A stretch of 64,000 bases of DNA from Beijerinckiaceae bacterium (GCA_009773635.1 WSYC01000017.1:62001-126000); one strand, 5' to 3'; shown: positions 35,155 to 43,904, counted from the stretch's first letter. The notes: a model not told the origin generated them from the sequence alone. Translations and numbers: made by a program.

Positions 35155-35607
35155 ATGACGCCGGCAACAGATGAGAGAGTCGAACAGCTGCCGACCGGCG
35201 TGGTCGCCGAAAAATCACGCCGACGCCCCCAATTTTCCAGGGCACGCGTTGTAACAAAACTCTGGCGGACGGCCGAACGTCAGGTGGCCGAAATCGAAAC
35301 CCGCATAGCCGGGCTCGACAGCGATCCGGTGGCTCTGGAGCGCGATGCCAAGACGCTGGCGATCATCGCCAAGACCGTGCGCGATCTCGTGGCTCTCGAT
35401 GGCGAGGCGGCCAGCCTTCCCAACCGCAACACCATGAAGGAGCGCGCCGAAAGTCATGGTTCCAGACCTGCCAAAACGGACGCGGCGTCTCTCGAAGCGA
35501 GCGGCGATGTCGACTTCGGACCCCACGATATCGCTGGCTTCCGCGCCGAGCTTGCGCGCCGACTTGATGAATTGCGTCAGGAACGGGAAGGGGGCGGAGC
35601 TTCTTGA
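35155..35607 (+). CDS. GTA g1: small terminase-like protein
   Basis: A 150-residue protein at the position of RcGTA g1, now viewed as the small terminase subunit that helps TerL package random host DNA. It is helical and basic in the first half (TKLWRTAERQVAEIETRIA and DAKTLAIIAKTVRDLV), with an acidic tail. The start is ATG 35155 with GGGAGG ahead; the long ORF upstream reads through the terminator and is not real. The gene overlaps the start region of terL by about 100 bases in another frame. Confidence 0.8.
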   Translation: MTPATDERVEQLPTGVVAEKSRRRPQFSRARVVTKLWRTAERQVAEIETRIAGLDSDPVALERDAKTLAIIAKTVRDLVALDGEAASLPNRNTMKERAESHGSRPAKTDAASLEASGDVDFGPHDIAGFRAELARRLDELRQEREGGGAS

Positions 35608-36883
35608 GCGGCTGACGCCGCGAGCCCTCAGCGTCTTCCTCCGGGATTGGCCGCTGTTCGCGCGGGCGGATCAGTTGCCACCCGATACGGCGCAAGGCGG
35701 CGGGCCATGGAGCACCTGGCTGGTGATGGGCGGGCGCGGTGCCGGCAAGACGCGCACCGGCGCGGAATGGGTGCGCGGGCTCGCGCTCGGGCAGCCGCCG
35801 TTCTCCGACAGACCCGTCGGGCGCATCGCGATTGTTGCCGAAACCATGCAAGACCTGCGGGAAGTGATGGTGGACGGCATCTCCGGCCTGCTCGCGGTTC
35901 ACCCGTGGAGCGAACGCCCGGCCTGGAGCGCCTCGCGCCGCCGGCTTGAGTGGCCGAACGGCGCGCTGGCGCAGGGGTTTTCGGCGGAGGACCCGGAATC
36001 GCTGCGCGGGCCGCAATTCGAAGCCGCGTGGTGCGACGAGCTGGCGAAATGGACCTATGCCGACAAGGCGTTCGACATGCTGCAGTTCGGATTGCGGCTT
36101 GGCGATAATCCGCGCCAGTGCATCACGACAACGCCGCGGCCAACAGCGCTGCTGAAGCGGCTGGCTGCGGACCCGATGACGGCGCTGAGCCGGGCTCCTA
36201 CCCGTGCCAATGCCGCCAATCTCGCGCCGAATTTTCTGGCGCAGATCGTCGCACGCTATGCCGGAACGGCGCTCGGCCGGCAGGAACTCGACGGGCTTTT
36301 CATCGAGGAGACGCCCGATGCGCTGTTTCGCCGGGATGTGCTGGAGGCGGCACGGACTGGCAGGCCCACGAGCATGACCCGGATTGTCGTGGCGGTGGAT
36401 CCACCGGCGGGTGGCAAGCGTGGTGGCCGCTGCGGCATTGTCGTCGCCGGCAGGAACGAGGCCGGGCTCGTTTTCGTGATCGAGGATGCCTCGCTGGAGG
36501 TTGCGCGGCCGGAGGTCTGGGCGGCCAAGGCCATCGATGCCTTCCAGCGCCATCAGGCGGATGCGCTGGTGGCCGAAATCAACCAAGGCGGCGAAATGGT
36601 CACGAGCGTCCTCGCGGCGATCGATCCCGCCGTGCCAGTGACAACGGTGCGGGCCAAGCGCGGCAAACACACCCGCGCCGAGCCGGTGGCGGCGCTCTAT
36701 GCGCAGGGCCGGGTGAAGCATATCGGCGCCTTTCCGGCGCTGGAGGACGAAATGGCCGCTTTCGGGCCGGACGGGCTGGCGGATGGCCGCTCCCCGGACC
36801 GGCTCGATGCGCTGGTCTGGGCGGTCACGCATCTGGCGCTTGATGGCGAGGCCGGCGCACCGCGCGTGCGACAGCTCGGCTGA
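35507..36883 (+). CDS. GTA g2: terminase large subunit
   Basis: The DNA-packaging motor of the particle, ATPase plus nuclease. Walker A is GGRGAGKT at 75-82, Walker B is in FEAAWCDELAKW, and the nuclease domain follows with acidic residues (VAVDPP and VAEINQGG) consistent with RNase H-like metal sites. At about 458 residues it has the normal GTA TerL length. The start is uncertain; ATG 35507 or 35567 are both reasonable and 35456 also opens the frame. It overlaps g1, typical for the cluster. Confidence 0.92.
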   Translation: MSTSDPTISLASAPSLRADLMNCVRNGKGAELLERLTPRALSVFLRDWPLFARADQLPPDTAQGGGPWSTWLVMGGRGAGKTRTGAEWVRGLALGQPPFSDRPVGRIAIVAETMQDLREVMVDGISGLLAVHPWSERPAWSASRRRLEWPNGALAQGFSAEDPESLRGPQFEAAWCDELAKWTYADKAFDMLQFGLRLGDNPRQCITTTPRPTALLKRLAADPMTALSRAPTRANAANLAPNFLAQIVARYAGTALGRQELDGLFIEETPDALFRRDVLEAARTGRPTSMTRIVVAVDPPAGGKRGGRCGIVVAGRNEAGLVFVIEDASLEVARPEVWAAKAIDAFQRHQADALVAEINQGGEMVTSVLAAIDPAVPVTTVRAKRGKHTRAEPVAALYAQGRVKHIGAFPALEDEMAAFGPDGLADGRSPDRLDALVWAVTHLALDGEAGAPRVRQLG

Positions 36884-36958
36884 AGCTGCAGGCCCGGTTT
36901 TCGGGCCGAACTGACATGCCAACACCTGTTGGCCCATCACATCCAAGTGGAGAGACGC

Positions 36959-38182
36959 ATGGCAAGCCTTCTTGACCGTTTGACCGGCCGCGCGCCGAGG
37001 CGCACGAAAGCGGTGCGGCAGGCACCGATGGTCGCGTTCCACCAGCCGGGGCTGGGGTTCTTTTCGGATCGCTCCGGTGCAGGGCTTGTCCATGCCGGCT
37101 ACCATCGCAACGCGATTGTCTACCGCTGCGTCCGGCTGATTTCGGAGGCGGCGGCGAGCGTCGCCTGGACGGTGCTGGTTGATGGCACGGAGCGCAAGGC
37201 GCATCCGGTCGAGACGCTGCTCGCACGGCCCAACCCGCGCGAAAGCGGCACCGATCTGCTCGAGGCGCTCTATGGCAATCTGCTCCTCTCCGGCAATGCC
37301 TATTGCGAGGTGATCACGGCCGGCGGCGCGCCGAGGGAGCTGCATGCGCTGCGCCCGGACAAGATCAGCCTCGTGCCCGGCCCGGACGGCTGGCCGGTTG
37401 CCTATGACTATGCCACCGGCTCGCGGCTCGCGCGCTTCCCGATCGGGGAGGGGGGGCAGACGCCGATCCTGCATCTCAGGCTCTTTGATCCGCTCGATGA
37501 TCACTACGGCTTTGCCCCGCTCTCGGCGGCGCAGGTGGCGCTCGAAACGCATGATGCCGCGAGCCGCTGGAACAAGGCATTGCTCGACAACTCGGCCCGG
37601 CCTTCGGGCGCTCTGGTCTATGGCACGTCCGAAAACACCAACCTCACGGACGAGCAGTTCGACCGGCTGAAGCAGGAGCTTGAAAGCGCGTTCCAGGGCA
37701 GCATGAACGCCGGGAGGCCCATCCTGCTCGAAGGCGGGCTTGACTGGAAGCCGCTCTCGCTCTCGCCCAAGGATATGGATTTTCTTGAGGCAAGGGCCGG
37801 CGCCGCGCGGGAAATCGCGCTGGCGTTCGGCGTGCCGCCGCTGCTGCTCGGCCTGCCCGGCGACAATACCCACGCCAACTACGCCGAGGCGAACCGGGCG
37901 TTCTGGCGCACGACCATCCTGCCGCTGGTGCAGCGGACGCAGGGCGCGATGGCGCATTGGCTGCAGCCCTGCTTTACGGAAACGATCCGCTTCCGGCCCG
38001 ATGTCGATGCGATCGAGGCGCTGGCCAGCGAGCGCGAGGCGCTCTGGCGCCGGGTGTCTGCGGCCAGCTTCCTGACCGAGGACGAGAAGCGCGAGGCGCT
38101 CGGCTATGGCCGCAGGACCGGCGCGCTCGACATCAGCGAAGTCGCTGCCATCCTTTCCGCCAGTCCGACACCGCGTGGCTGA
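36959..38182 (+). CDS. GTA g3: portal protein
   Basis: A 407-residue HK97-type portal that forms the DNA channel at one head vertex. The core motifs are HAGYHRNAIVYRCVRLISEAA, LLLSGNAYCEVI and FGVPPLLLGLPGDNTHANY (which lines the membrane-side wing in phage portals). The C-terminal stretch ends RTGALDISEVA. Start ATG 36959 with GTGGAGAG ahead. It follows terL with a 75-base gap containing a small GGCCCG hairpin. Confidence 0.93.
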   Translation: MASLLDRLTGRAPRRTKAVRQAPMVAFHQPGLGFFSDRSGAGLVHAGYHRNAIVYRCVRLISEAAASVAWTVLVDGTERKAHPVETLLARPNPRESGTDLLEALYGNLLLSGNAYCEVITAGGAPRELHALRPDKISLVPGPDGWPVAYDYATGSRLARFPIGEGGQTPILHLRLFDPLDDHYGFAPLSAAQVALETHDAASRWNKALLDNSARPSGALVYGTSENTNLTDEQFDRLKQELESAFQGSMNAGRPILLEGGLDWKPLSLSPKDMDFLEARAGAAREIALAFGVPPLLLGLPGDNTHANYAEANRAFWRTTILPLVQRTQGAMAHWLQPCFTETIRFRPDVDAIEALASEREALWRRVSAASFLTEDEKREALGYGRRTGALDISEVAAILSASPTPRG

Positions 38183-38192
38183 CGCGGCGCTC

Positions 38193-38384
38193 ATGACATC
38201 GATCACGGAGTCGATCCTGTCGCGGGGCGATCTCGCGCATCTCGCGCTGTTCCTGTGGGCGAGCGGGGCTTCCGCGCTGCTTGTGCATGTCTTCCGCGAG
38301 ATGGCCGCCGCCAACCGGCGCTTTGACGCCTTCGTGCGGGAACTCGCCCGCTTCAACAATCGCCACGGAGAAGAGACACCATGA
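38193..38384 (+). CDS. GTA g3.5: small membrane protein
   Basis: A 63-residue protein with one membrane helix (LAHLALFLWASGASALLVHVF) at the position of RcGTA g3.5. Its role is not established; a membrane segment this early in the cluster is a conserved GTA feature. Its TGA overlaps the ATG of the next small ORF (ATGA), so the two are translationally coupled. Confidence 0.75.
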   Translation: MTSITESILSRGDLAHLALFLWASGASALLVHVFREMAAANRRFDAFVRELARFNNRHGEETP

Positions 38385-38581
38385 ACCGATTTCGAATGCC
38401 GGCCGCCTTGCGAAGGGCGAGCGGGCAGCCCGCCCATGGAGGGGCGCGCGATGTCTTCCAGCGCTTCTTTGATCTCATCGAGCGCTTCGAGCGGCCGCGC
38501 CGCCCACCGGACAAAGACCATGCGCCGGAGGTGAAGGCGCGGATCACGAGGCTGGATGACGAGCCCAAGCGCAAACCCTGA
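38381..38581 (+). CDS. Small basic ORF between g3.5 and prohead protease
   Basis: A 66-residue Arg-rich protein (FQRFFDLIERFERPRRPPDKD and a Lys/Arg C terminus), starting at an ATGA overlap with g3.5 and ending 13 bases before the protease start. No family is recognised; it may be a head or scaffold accessory. The overlap with g3.5 and codon use like the cluster support it being real. Confidence 0.55.
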   Translation: MNRFRMPAALRRASGQPAHGGARDVFQRFFDLIERFERPRRPPDKDHAPEVKARITRLDDEPKRKP

Positions 38582-38594
38582 CCGGAGATCGCCG

Positions 38595-39158
38595 ATGACC
38601 CTTTCTTCCCTTTCCGACCGGCCCTCCTCCCCACCGGTCGGGGACGGCGTCCACGCACCTTTCCCCTCATCCGGGTGCGTGGACGCCACGTTTTATCCCA
38701 CGGCCGAAAAGGGCGAGTTCGAGGGCTATGCCTCGCTGTTCGGGATCATGGATCTCGGCCACGACGTGGTGATGCCCGGCGCCTTCCGCGACTCGATCGA
38801 GCGACGGGGTGCACCGGGCGTCAAGCTCCTTTGGCAGCATGATCCGATGCAGCCCGTCGGCATCTGGCGATCGATCGAGGAAGACAGCCGCGGGCTTTAC
38901 GTTCGCGGCGCGCTCGACCTCGGGCAGGGCAAATCCCGCGAGATCCTGAGCCTGATGCGGCAGGGTGCGCTCGATGGGCTCTCGATCGGCTATCGCACGG
39001 AGATCGAGCGCAAGGACCCGGAAACCGGCCTGCGCCGCCTCGAGCGGATCGACCTGTGGGAAATCTCGCTCGTGACCTTCCCGCTGCTGCCGCAGGCGCG
39101 GGTGCGGTCGGTGAAAGCCCGGCCCGCACGCCGGATGAACCCTTACTTCTCCCGCTGA
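38595..39158 (+). CDS. GTA g4: prohead protease
   Basis: A 187-residue HK97-family (S78) maturation protease that trims the capsid precursor. H82 in LLWQHDPMQPVG and S130 in DGLSIGYR fit the catalytic His-Ser pair of the family. The domain starts at FYPTAEKGEFEGYASLF, with a short N-terminal extension. ATG 38595 has GGAGAT ahead; earlier starts (38556) are possible. It precedes capsid by 67 bases. Confidence 0.9.
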   Translation: MTLSSLSDRPSSPPVGDGVHAPFPSSGCVDATFYPTAEKGEFEGYASLFGIMDLGHDVVMPGAFRDSIERRGAPGVKLLWQHDPMQPVGIWRSIEEDSRGLYVRGALDLGQGKSREILSLMRQGALDGLSIGYRTEIERKDPETGLRRLERIDLWEISLVTFPLLPQARVRSVKARPARRMNPYFSR

Positions 39159-39225
39159 TCCGGCCTCGCAAGGCCTGGATACACGCCGCCCGCAAGGCGG
39201 CATTCCCCTGAAAGAGGATTTGACG

Positions 39226-40530
39226 ATGGATCGTTGCAACGAAGCGCGCGGTGCGCCCGAAACGAAAGTGCAGCACATGAACGAGCAGGACATGAAAGGA
39301 CTGGAGATGACGTCATCCGATGCCCGTGGCCAAGCAGCCAGCGCGTATGAAGCCAAAGCGCATGAAGCCAGAATGACGGAGACCTTCGAGGCGTTCAAAT
39401 CCGCCAACGACGAGCGTCTGCGCGAGATCGAGCGCAAGCAGCATGCCGATGTCCTGCTGGAGGAAAAAGTCGAGCGTCTCAACCGCGAGATGGACAGGAT
39501 GACCACCAAGGCCGCACGTCCGGTGCTTGTCGGCTCTGAACGGCGCGACGGGATGATCGCGGTCGAGCACAAGGCAGCCTTCGAATCCTATGCCCGAAGC
39601 GGGCAGGCGGATGGCCTGCGCATGCTCGAAGCCAAGGCTCTCAACGGGGCGATTGCGCCGGATGGCGGCTATCTGCTGCCGCCGGACGCCGAAGCCTCGA
39701 TCCTCGCCCGGATGGCGGCGCTCTCGCCGATCCGCTCGATCGCCACGGTGCGCCCGCTGGCGAATTCGTCGCTGAAGAAGGCGGTCTACCCCAACGGCGC
39801 GAATGCTGGCTGGGCCGCGCAGACGAATCCGTCGAACACGGTGACCACGAACCAGTATTCCGAGCTGAGCTTCCCGACCATGGAGCTTTTCGCCCAGCCG
39901 GCGGCGACGCAGACGATGCTGGACGACGCGGCGGTGGATGTCGAAAGCTGGATTGCCGACGAGATCGTCTATTCGTTCTCGGAGGCGGAAAGCACAGCCT
40001 TTATTACAGGGGATGGCACCAACAAGCCCAAGGGCCTGCTGACCTACCCGACAGTGGATGATTCATCCTGGGCCTGGGGCAGCATCGGCACGGTCTCGAC
40101 CGGCGTTTCGGCGAATTTCCCTGCCTCCAGTCCGTCGGATATCCTTGTCGACCTAGCGCATGCCCTGCGCAGCGCCTACCGCCAGCGGGCGAGCTTCGTG
40201 ATGAACCGCAAGACGCAAGGCGCGATCCGCAAGTTCAAGGATGCGAACGGAAACTACATCTGGGCTCCGCCAACCACCATCGGTGCCAAGGCGACGCTGA
40301 TGAACTTCCCTGTCGTCGAGGCCGAGGACATGCCGGATATCGCCGCCAATTCGCTCTCGATTGCCTTCGGTGATTTCCGCCGCGGCTATCTCGTGATTGA
40401 CCGCGTCGGTATCCGCGCCCTGCGCGATCCGTATTCCTCCAAGCCCTACGTGTTGTTCTACACCACGAAGCGGGTCGGCGGCGGCGTGCAGGACTTCGAG
40501 GCGATCAAGCTCCTGAAGTTCGGCGTCTAA
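39226..40530 (+). CDS. GTA g5: major capsid protein
   Basis: A 434-residue HK97-fold capsid protein. The N-terminal part (about 1-105) is a helical, charged scaffold-like delta domain (NDERLREIERKQHADVLLEEK), expected to be cleaved by g4. The mature protein starts near the A-domain (GGYLLPPDAEASILARMAALSPIR) and ends in the VGIRALRDPYSSKPYVLFYTT segment. Its TAA overlaps the stop codon of the antisense protease. The start is ATG 39226 with AGAGGA ahead. Confidence 0.93.
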   Translation: MDRCNEARGAPETKVQHMNEQDMKGLEMTSSDARGQAASAYEAKAHEARMTETFEAFKSANDERLREIERKQHADVLLEEKVERLNREMDRMTTKAARPVLVGSERRDGMIAVEHKAAFESYARSGQADGLRMLEAKALNGAIAPDGGYLLPPDAEASILARMAALSPIRSIATVRPLANSSLKKAVYPNGANAGWAAQTNPSNTVTTNQYSELSFPTMELFAQPAATQTMLDDAAVDVESWIADEIVYSFSEAESTAFITGDGTNKPKGLLTYPTVDDSSWAWGSIGTVSTGVSANFPASSPSDILVDLAHALRSAYRQRASFVMNRKTQGAIRKFKDANGNYIWAPPTTIGAKATLMNFPVVEAEDMPDIAANSLSIAFGDFRRGYLVIDRVGIRALRDPYSSKPYVLFYTTKRVGGGVQDFEAIKLLKFGV

Positions 40531-41324
40531 TCGGCGGCGAGCACGAGGGGGCGGCCGGCAGCTGAAAGGCTGCGGCTGCCCCAGCGGGCGAGGACGCCAT
40601 CGATCCAGCCGCGTTGCGGCGCGATGCGCACGGCCTGCGCGACCGTGCCGCAGCTCTGGGCGGTGCCGAATTTCTCGCGGCCATAGACGACACCGACAAC
40701 AGTCAGGCCATCGAGAACCGGACCGCCGGAATCGCCGGTGCAGACCGCGAAATCCGACAGATCGGAATCCGGGCGATACCCGAGGCGCAGGAAACGCGGA
40801 TAGAGCTTGGGCAGCACCTCGACGCGCGCACTGCGCAAGGTGCCGGCGCTGGCTTCATCCCGCTCCGCCGCCAAGCCGAAGCCGGCGACGGTGCGGCGCA
40901 CACCGATCGCGTGGTTGCCATCCCCGGTCTCCAGCGCAATCGGCTGGAAGCGCGCGGGCAGGGGGCCATCGAGCTTGATCAGGGCAAGATCAACCGAGAC
41001 ACGCGCAGCGGGCGAAAACCCCGGGTTGACGGCCTTGGCCGCCACGCGTTGCAGGACATGCGAGCCATCCTCGGGATAGGCGACGACGACCTGCTTGCTG
41101 CCGGCGACGCAATGCGCAGCGGTGAGCACGATCGTGGGCGCGATCACGGTGCCGGTACAGGCGCCGTGCCGGTTGCCCTGCTTAGAGAGCACCATGACGA
41201 GATGGGACCTGAGCCCTGAATCAGCGCCGGCCGCCTTGCCGCCAAGGGCGTAGGCGGGGCCGGCAACGACAAGGCTGAACACGGCGAAGAGCAGCATGCT
41301 CGAAGGGCGAAAATAATCGGTCAC
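40527..41324 (-). CDS. Trypsin-like serine protease inserted in the GTA cluster
   Basis: A secreted S1 protease of about 265 residues on the strand opposite to the GTA operon. The signal segment (FRPSSMLLFAVFSLVVAGPA) precedes a trypsin fold with LTAAHC (His), SVDLALIKL (Asp) and CTGDSGGPV (Ser); cysteines near the His and Ser suggest disulfides. The start is uncertain: GTG 41324 gives a signal peptide with Arg, ATG 41297 is the alternative. The gene splits capsid from g6; its role in particle maturation or release is untested and it may instead be cargo of an insertion. Confidence 0.85.
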   Translation of the reverse strand: MTDYFRPSSMLLFAVFSLVVAGPAYALGGKAAGADSGLRSHLVMVLSKQGNRHGACTGTVIAPTIVLTAAHCVAGSKQVVVAYPEDGSHVLQRVAAKAVNPGFSPAARVSVDLALIKLDGPLPARFQPIALETGDGNHAIGVRRTVAGFGLAAERDEASAGTLRSARVEVLPKLYPRFLRLGYRPDSDLSDFAVCTGDSGGPVLDGLTVVGVVYGREKFGTAQSCGTVAQAVRIAPQRGWIDGVLARWGSRSLSAAGRPLVLAAD

Positions 41325-41403
41325 GCCCGGACCATTACACCGCGCCACGACCGGTGCAAGCGCCAACGCGCACCACACACCAATCCAAGAATGGAAATAC
41401 GCC

Positions 41404-41967
41404 ATGATCCCTGTTCTGGTCGAAGGCCCGACGGTCGAGCCGGTCTCGCTCGCCGAGGCCAAGCTGTGGCTCCGCATCGACGGGGCCGACGAGGATGATC
41501 TCGTGCAGGCGCTGATCGTTGCCGCGCGCATGATGGTCGAGGCCGAGATCGGACAAGTGCTGCTGGGGCAAAGCTGGCGACTCGTTGGCGATGCCTGGCC
41601 GGCTGACGAGCTGATTCCGGTGCGCGTCGGCCGCATCCTGAGTGTTGCCGGCGGGCGGGGGTTTTCCGCGCAGGGCACACCGACCGCCATCGCCGCCGAC
41701 CAGTTCCCGGTGTTTCCCAACGCAATCCCGCCGGCGCTGATGGCACTTCAGCGGCCGATGCCGGGCCGCATCTATTCCGGTATCGAGATCGATCTCCGGC
41801 TCGGCTACGGCGAGGCGGCGGGGGATGTGCCAGAGACGATCCGGCTCGCCATCCGCCGGCTTGTTTCGCTCTGGTATGAGGATCGCGGGGATGCGCATGA
41901 CCCCGAAGCGGGCCTGCCGCCGCAGATCCGGGCGCTTCTGCGCCCGTTTCGCCGTATCCGGCTGTGA
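41404..41967 (+). CDS. GTA g6: head-tail connector
   Basis: A 187-residue gp6-like adaptor, starting 79 bases from the divergent protease start. The phage head-tail connector pattern LAEAKLWLRIDGADEDDLVQAL and the later RLGYGEAAGDVPETIRLAIRRLV are characteristic. It joins the portal ring to the stopper. Its promoter, if the operon is split by the protease gene, would lie in 41325-41403. Confidence 0.88.
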   Translation: MIPVLVEGPTVEPVSLAEAKLWLRIDGADEDDLVQALIVAARMMVEAEIGQVLLGQSWRLVGDAWPADELIPVRVGRILSVAGGRGFSAQGTPTAIAADQFPVFPNAIPPALMALQRPMPGRIYSGIEIDLRLGYGEAAGDVPETIRLAIRRLVSLWYEDRGDAHDPEAGLPPQIRALLRPFRRIRL

Positions 41968-41976
41968 GTTCCGCCG

Positions 41977-42318
41977 ATGACACAGAGCAGCAGAACTCCC
42001 CGGATTGAAAACCGCCGGTGCCGCATGGTGCTCGAAGCGCCGGTTGAAACCGTCAATGCGCTTGGCGGCGCCACGATCACGTTCCAGCCGATCACGACGC
42101 TCTGGGCACAGCTTGAGGCGCGCGGCGGCACTGAGCGTGACCGCGGCGGACGGCTCGAAGGGACAACCGACAGCCGGATCACGATCCGCTGGCGTGGCGG
42201 CATCGATGCAAGGATGCGCTTTACCTTCGGTGCGCGCGTGTTCGCGATCCGCTCCAGTTTCGACCCCGATGGTCGCAAGCGCGATCTCGTCTGCATCTGC
42301 GAGGAGATCACGCCATGA
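41977..42318 (+). CDS. GTA g7: head closure / stopper protein
   Basis: A 113-residue protein of the phage head-tail joining type (Rcc01689-like). The beta-rich core is QPITTLWAQLEARGG, then TDSRITIRWRGGIDARMRF. It closes the DNA exit after packaging. It starts 9 bases after g6 and its TGA overlaps the g8 ATG (ATGA). Confidence 0.85.
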   Translation: MTQSSRTPRIENRRCRMVLEAPVETVNALGGATITFQPITTLWAQLEARGGTERDRGGRLEGTTDSRITIRWRGGIDARMRFTFGARVFAIRSSFDPDGRKRDLVCICEEITP

Positions 42319-42728
42319 GCATCGCCAGCCATCCGGTCGCCAGCCTCAAGGCGATGCTGCGGGCGCATCTCCTCGCCGATGCCGCCATCACCGGCATCAC
42401 CGGAACCGCAGTCTTCGAGACGCCGCCACGCGGCACCAAGCCGCCCTACATCCTGCTGGGGGATGCGGTCGCTGCCGAGAACGATGCGGTGGAGTATCAA
42501 GGGGCGATCATCGATCTCGATATTGTCGCCTACGCCGCCGAACGTGGCACGGCGGGCGTTCTGGCGCTTGCTTCGGCGCTGGAGGCGGCGCTGGCGCAGC
42601 CGCTGCCGGTGCTCGTGGACCACCGTCTCGTCGCGCTGGAAATCCGCCAGAGCGCGACGCGACACGATGTCGCGGCCGCGCTTTCCCGCGCGACGCTGCG
42701 GCTGCGCGCGATCACCGAACCCCTCTAG
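42315..42728 (+). CDS. GTA g8: tail terminator (DUF3168)
   Basis: A 137-residue DUF3168 protein, the tail terminator or tail-completion protein that caps the tail tube. LKAMLRAHLLADAAI and YILLGDAVAAENDA are typical of the family. The ATG at 42315 overlaps the stop of g7. The dispersed repeat copy B separates it from g9. Confidence 0.87.
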   Translation: MSIASHPVASLKAMLRAHLLADAAITGITGTAVFETPPRGTKPPYILLGDAVAAENDAVEYQGAIIDLDIVAYAAERGTAGVLALASALEAALAQPLPVLVDHRLVALEIRQSATRHDVAAALSRATLRLRAITEPL

Positions 42729-42828
42729 GGCATGCCTCTTCAGGCGAAACCATAGCCGAACTCTATCTCTTTGTTTTGTCGCATGTTGTTACGCAAAACC
42801 GGTTTCCACTTTTGCGCAACATGCTCTA
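42728..42828 (-). repeat. Dispersed intergenic repeat, copy B, inside the GTA operon
   Basis: The reverse complement of this stretch aligns end to end with 13182-13284. Identical blocks are AAGTGGA, CCGGTT, ATGCGACA and AAAGAGATAGAG. Its ends, CATGCCTCTTC and GCAACATGCTC, are partly complementary. It lies between g8 and the major tail gene and adds about 100 transcribed, non-coding bases. Confidence 0.75.
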
Positions 42829-42844
42829 ACCCTCAGGACACATC

Positions 42845-43255
42845 ATGGCAGCTCAACGCGGCAAGGATATTTTGCTCAAGGTCGACGACGGCACGGCGCA
42901 ATTTGTGACCCTCGCCGGCCTCAGGACCCGGAAATTTTCCCTCAACGCCGAGGCGGTGGATATCACCCACTCCGAATCCGCGGGGCGCTGGCGGGAATTG
43001 CTCGATGGTGCCGGTGTCAAACGGGCGAGTGTGACGGGCAACGGTATCTTCAAGGACGGTTCCTCGGATGCACTCGCCCGGCAGATTTTCTTCGACGGGC
43101 TGATCCGCCCCTGGCAGATCATCCTGCCGGATTTCGGCACGATCACTGGCCCGTTCCAGATCGCCGCCCTCGACTACAAGGGCGAGCATTCCGGCGAAAT
43201 GACGTTCGAGCTGACGCTGGAAAGCGCCGGCGCGCTCGCCTTCGCGGCACTGTGA
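42845..43255 (+). CDS. GTA g9: major tail protein
   Basis: A 136-residue tail-tube subunit of the TP901-1/Rcc01691 type. Signature blocks are MAAQRGKDILLKVDDG, VDITHSESAGRWRELL and KGEHSGEMTFELTLESAG. The domain is a compact beta-barrel forming hexameric rings. It is close to family length. The gene is preceded by repeat copy B and followed after 5 bases by g10. Confidence 0.93.
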   Translation: MAAQRGKDILLKVDDGTAQFVTLAGLRTRKFSLNAEAVDITHSESAGRWRELLDGAGVKRASVTGNGIFKDGSSDALARQIFFDGLIRPWQIILPDFGTITGPFQIAALDYKGEHSGEMTFELTLESAGALAFAAL

Positions 43256-43260
43256 GGCCG

Positions 43261-43599
43261 ATGATGGGCAATCCGCATCGCGGCGAAGCCAGCATCGAGC
43301 TTGGTGGTCGGCGGTATATCCTCCGGCTGACGTTGCAGGCGCTGGCGGAAATCGAGACGGCCTTCGCTGTCGACGGGCTGGAGGCGCTCGGCGCGCGCTT
43401 CGGCTCGGGAAAGCTTGGCACACGCGATATGCTCTCGATCCTCGGCGCGTTGGTGCGCGGTGGTGGCGAACGCATCGCGGACAGCGATCTCGCCAGCACA
43501 ATCGAGGCACAGGATCTGCCCGCGATCATCAGCGCGATCAGCGCGGTCTTTGCCGCGAGCTTTGCCGGGAGCGGGGCAACGACGGCGGGCCCTCGCTAG
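43261..43599 (+). CDS. GTA g10: tail assembly chaperone (GTA TAC_11)
   Basis: A 112-residue protein of the gene transfer agent tail assembly chaperone type (Phage_TAC_11). IELGGRRYILRLTLQALAEIETAF and DMLSILGALVRGGGE are typical. It assists tape-measure folding during tail assembly. ATG 43261 or 43264 are both possible. g10.1 follows in a different frame. Confidence 0.83.
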   Translation: MMGNPHRGEASIELGGRRYILRLTLQALAEIETAFAVDGLEALGARFGSGKLGTRDMLSILGALVRGGGERIADSDLASTIEAQDLPAIISAISAVFAASFAGSGATTAGPR

Positions 43600-43622
43600 C
43601 CGCAGGGCGCGCGGAAGACCAC

Positions 43623-43904
43623 GTGCCACCATCCGGCCCGGACTCGCCGACAGGCGGGATTTTGCCCTGGGTCGCGATGATGGCGTTCGGTCTTGGCACC
43701 CTGCGGCTTTCTTCGCACGACTTCTGGGGCATGACACTCCCCGAATTCAAGGCCGCCGCGCGCGGGCATCGGGGCGAGCTGGGTATTGTCGACCCGATCC
43801 CGGCCGATGTTTTCGCAAGTCTGATGCAGCGGTTTCCCGATGCGCCGCCGCCCGGCGCATACCCCTCAACCCCAGCAACCGGGAGCCTCTTCAATGGCGA
43901 ATGA
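43623..43904 (+). CDS. GTA g10.1: tail assembly chaperone (TAC_6)
   Basis: A protein of up to 93 residues with the short TAC_6 core WVAMMAFGLGTLRLSSHDFW followed by GMTLPEFKAAARG. In GTAs this small ORF lies just before the tape measure, as here. The start is GTG 43623 with GGAAG ahead; the core alone would be about 60 residues. It overlaps g11 by 11 bases. Confidence 0.75.
   Translation: MPPSGPDSPTGGILPWVAMMAFGLGTLRLSSHDFWGMTLPEFKAAARGHRGELGIVDPIPADVFASLMQRFPDAPPPGAYPSTPATGSLFNGE

Noticed and set aside
35363-38689. 1108-codon antisense ORF across GTA genes
   Set aside because: It is the reverse-frame shadow of TerL and portal genes, with Arg/His-rich low-information sequence and no domain.
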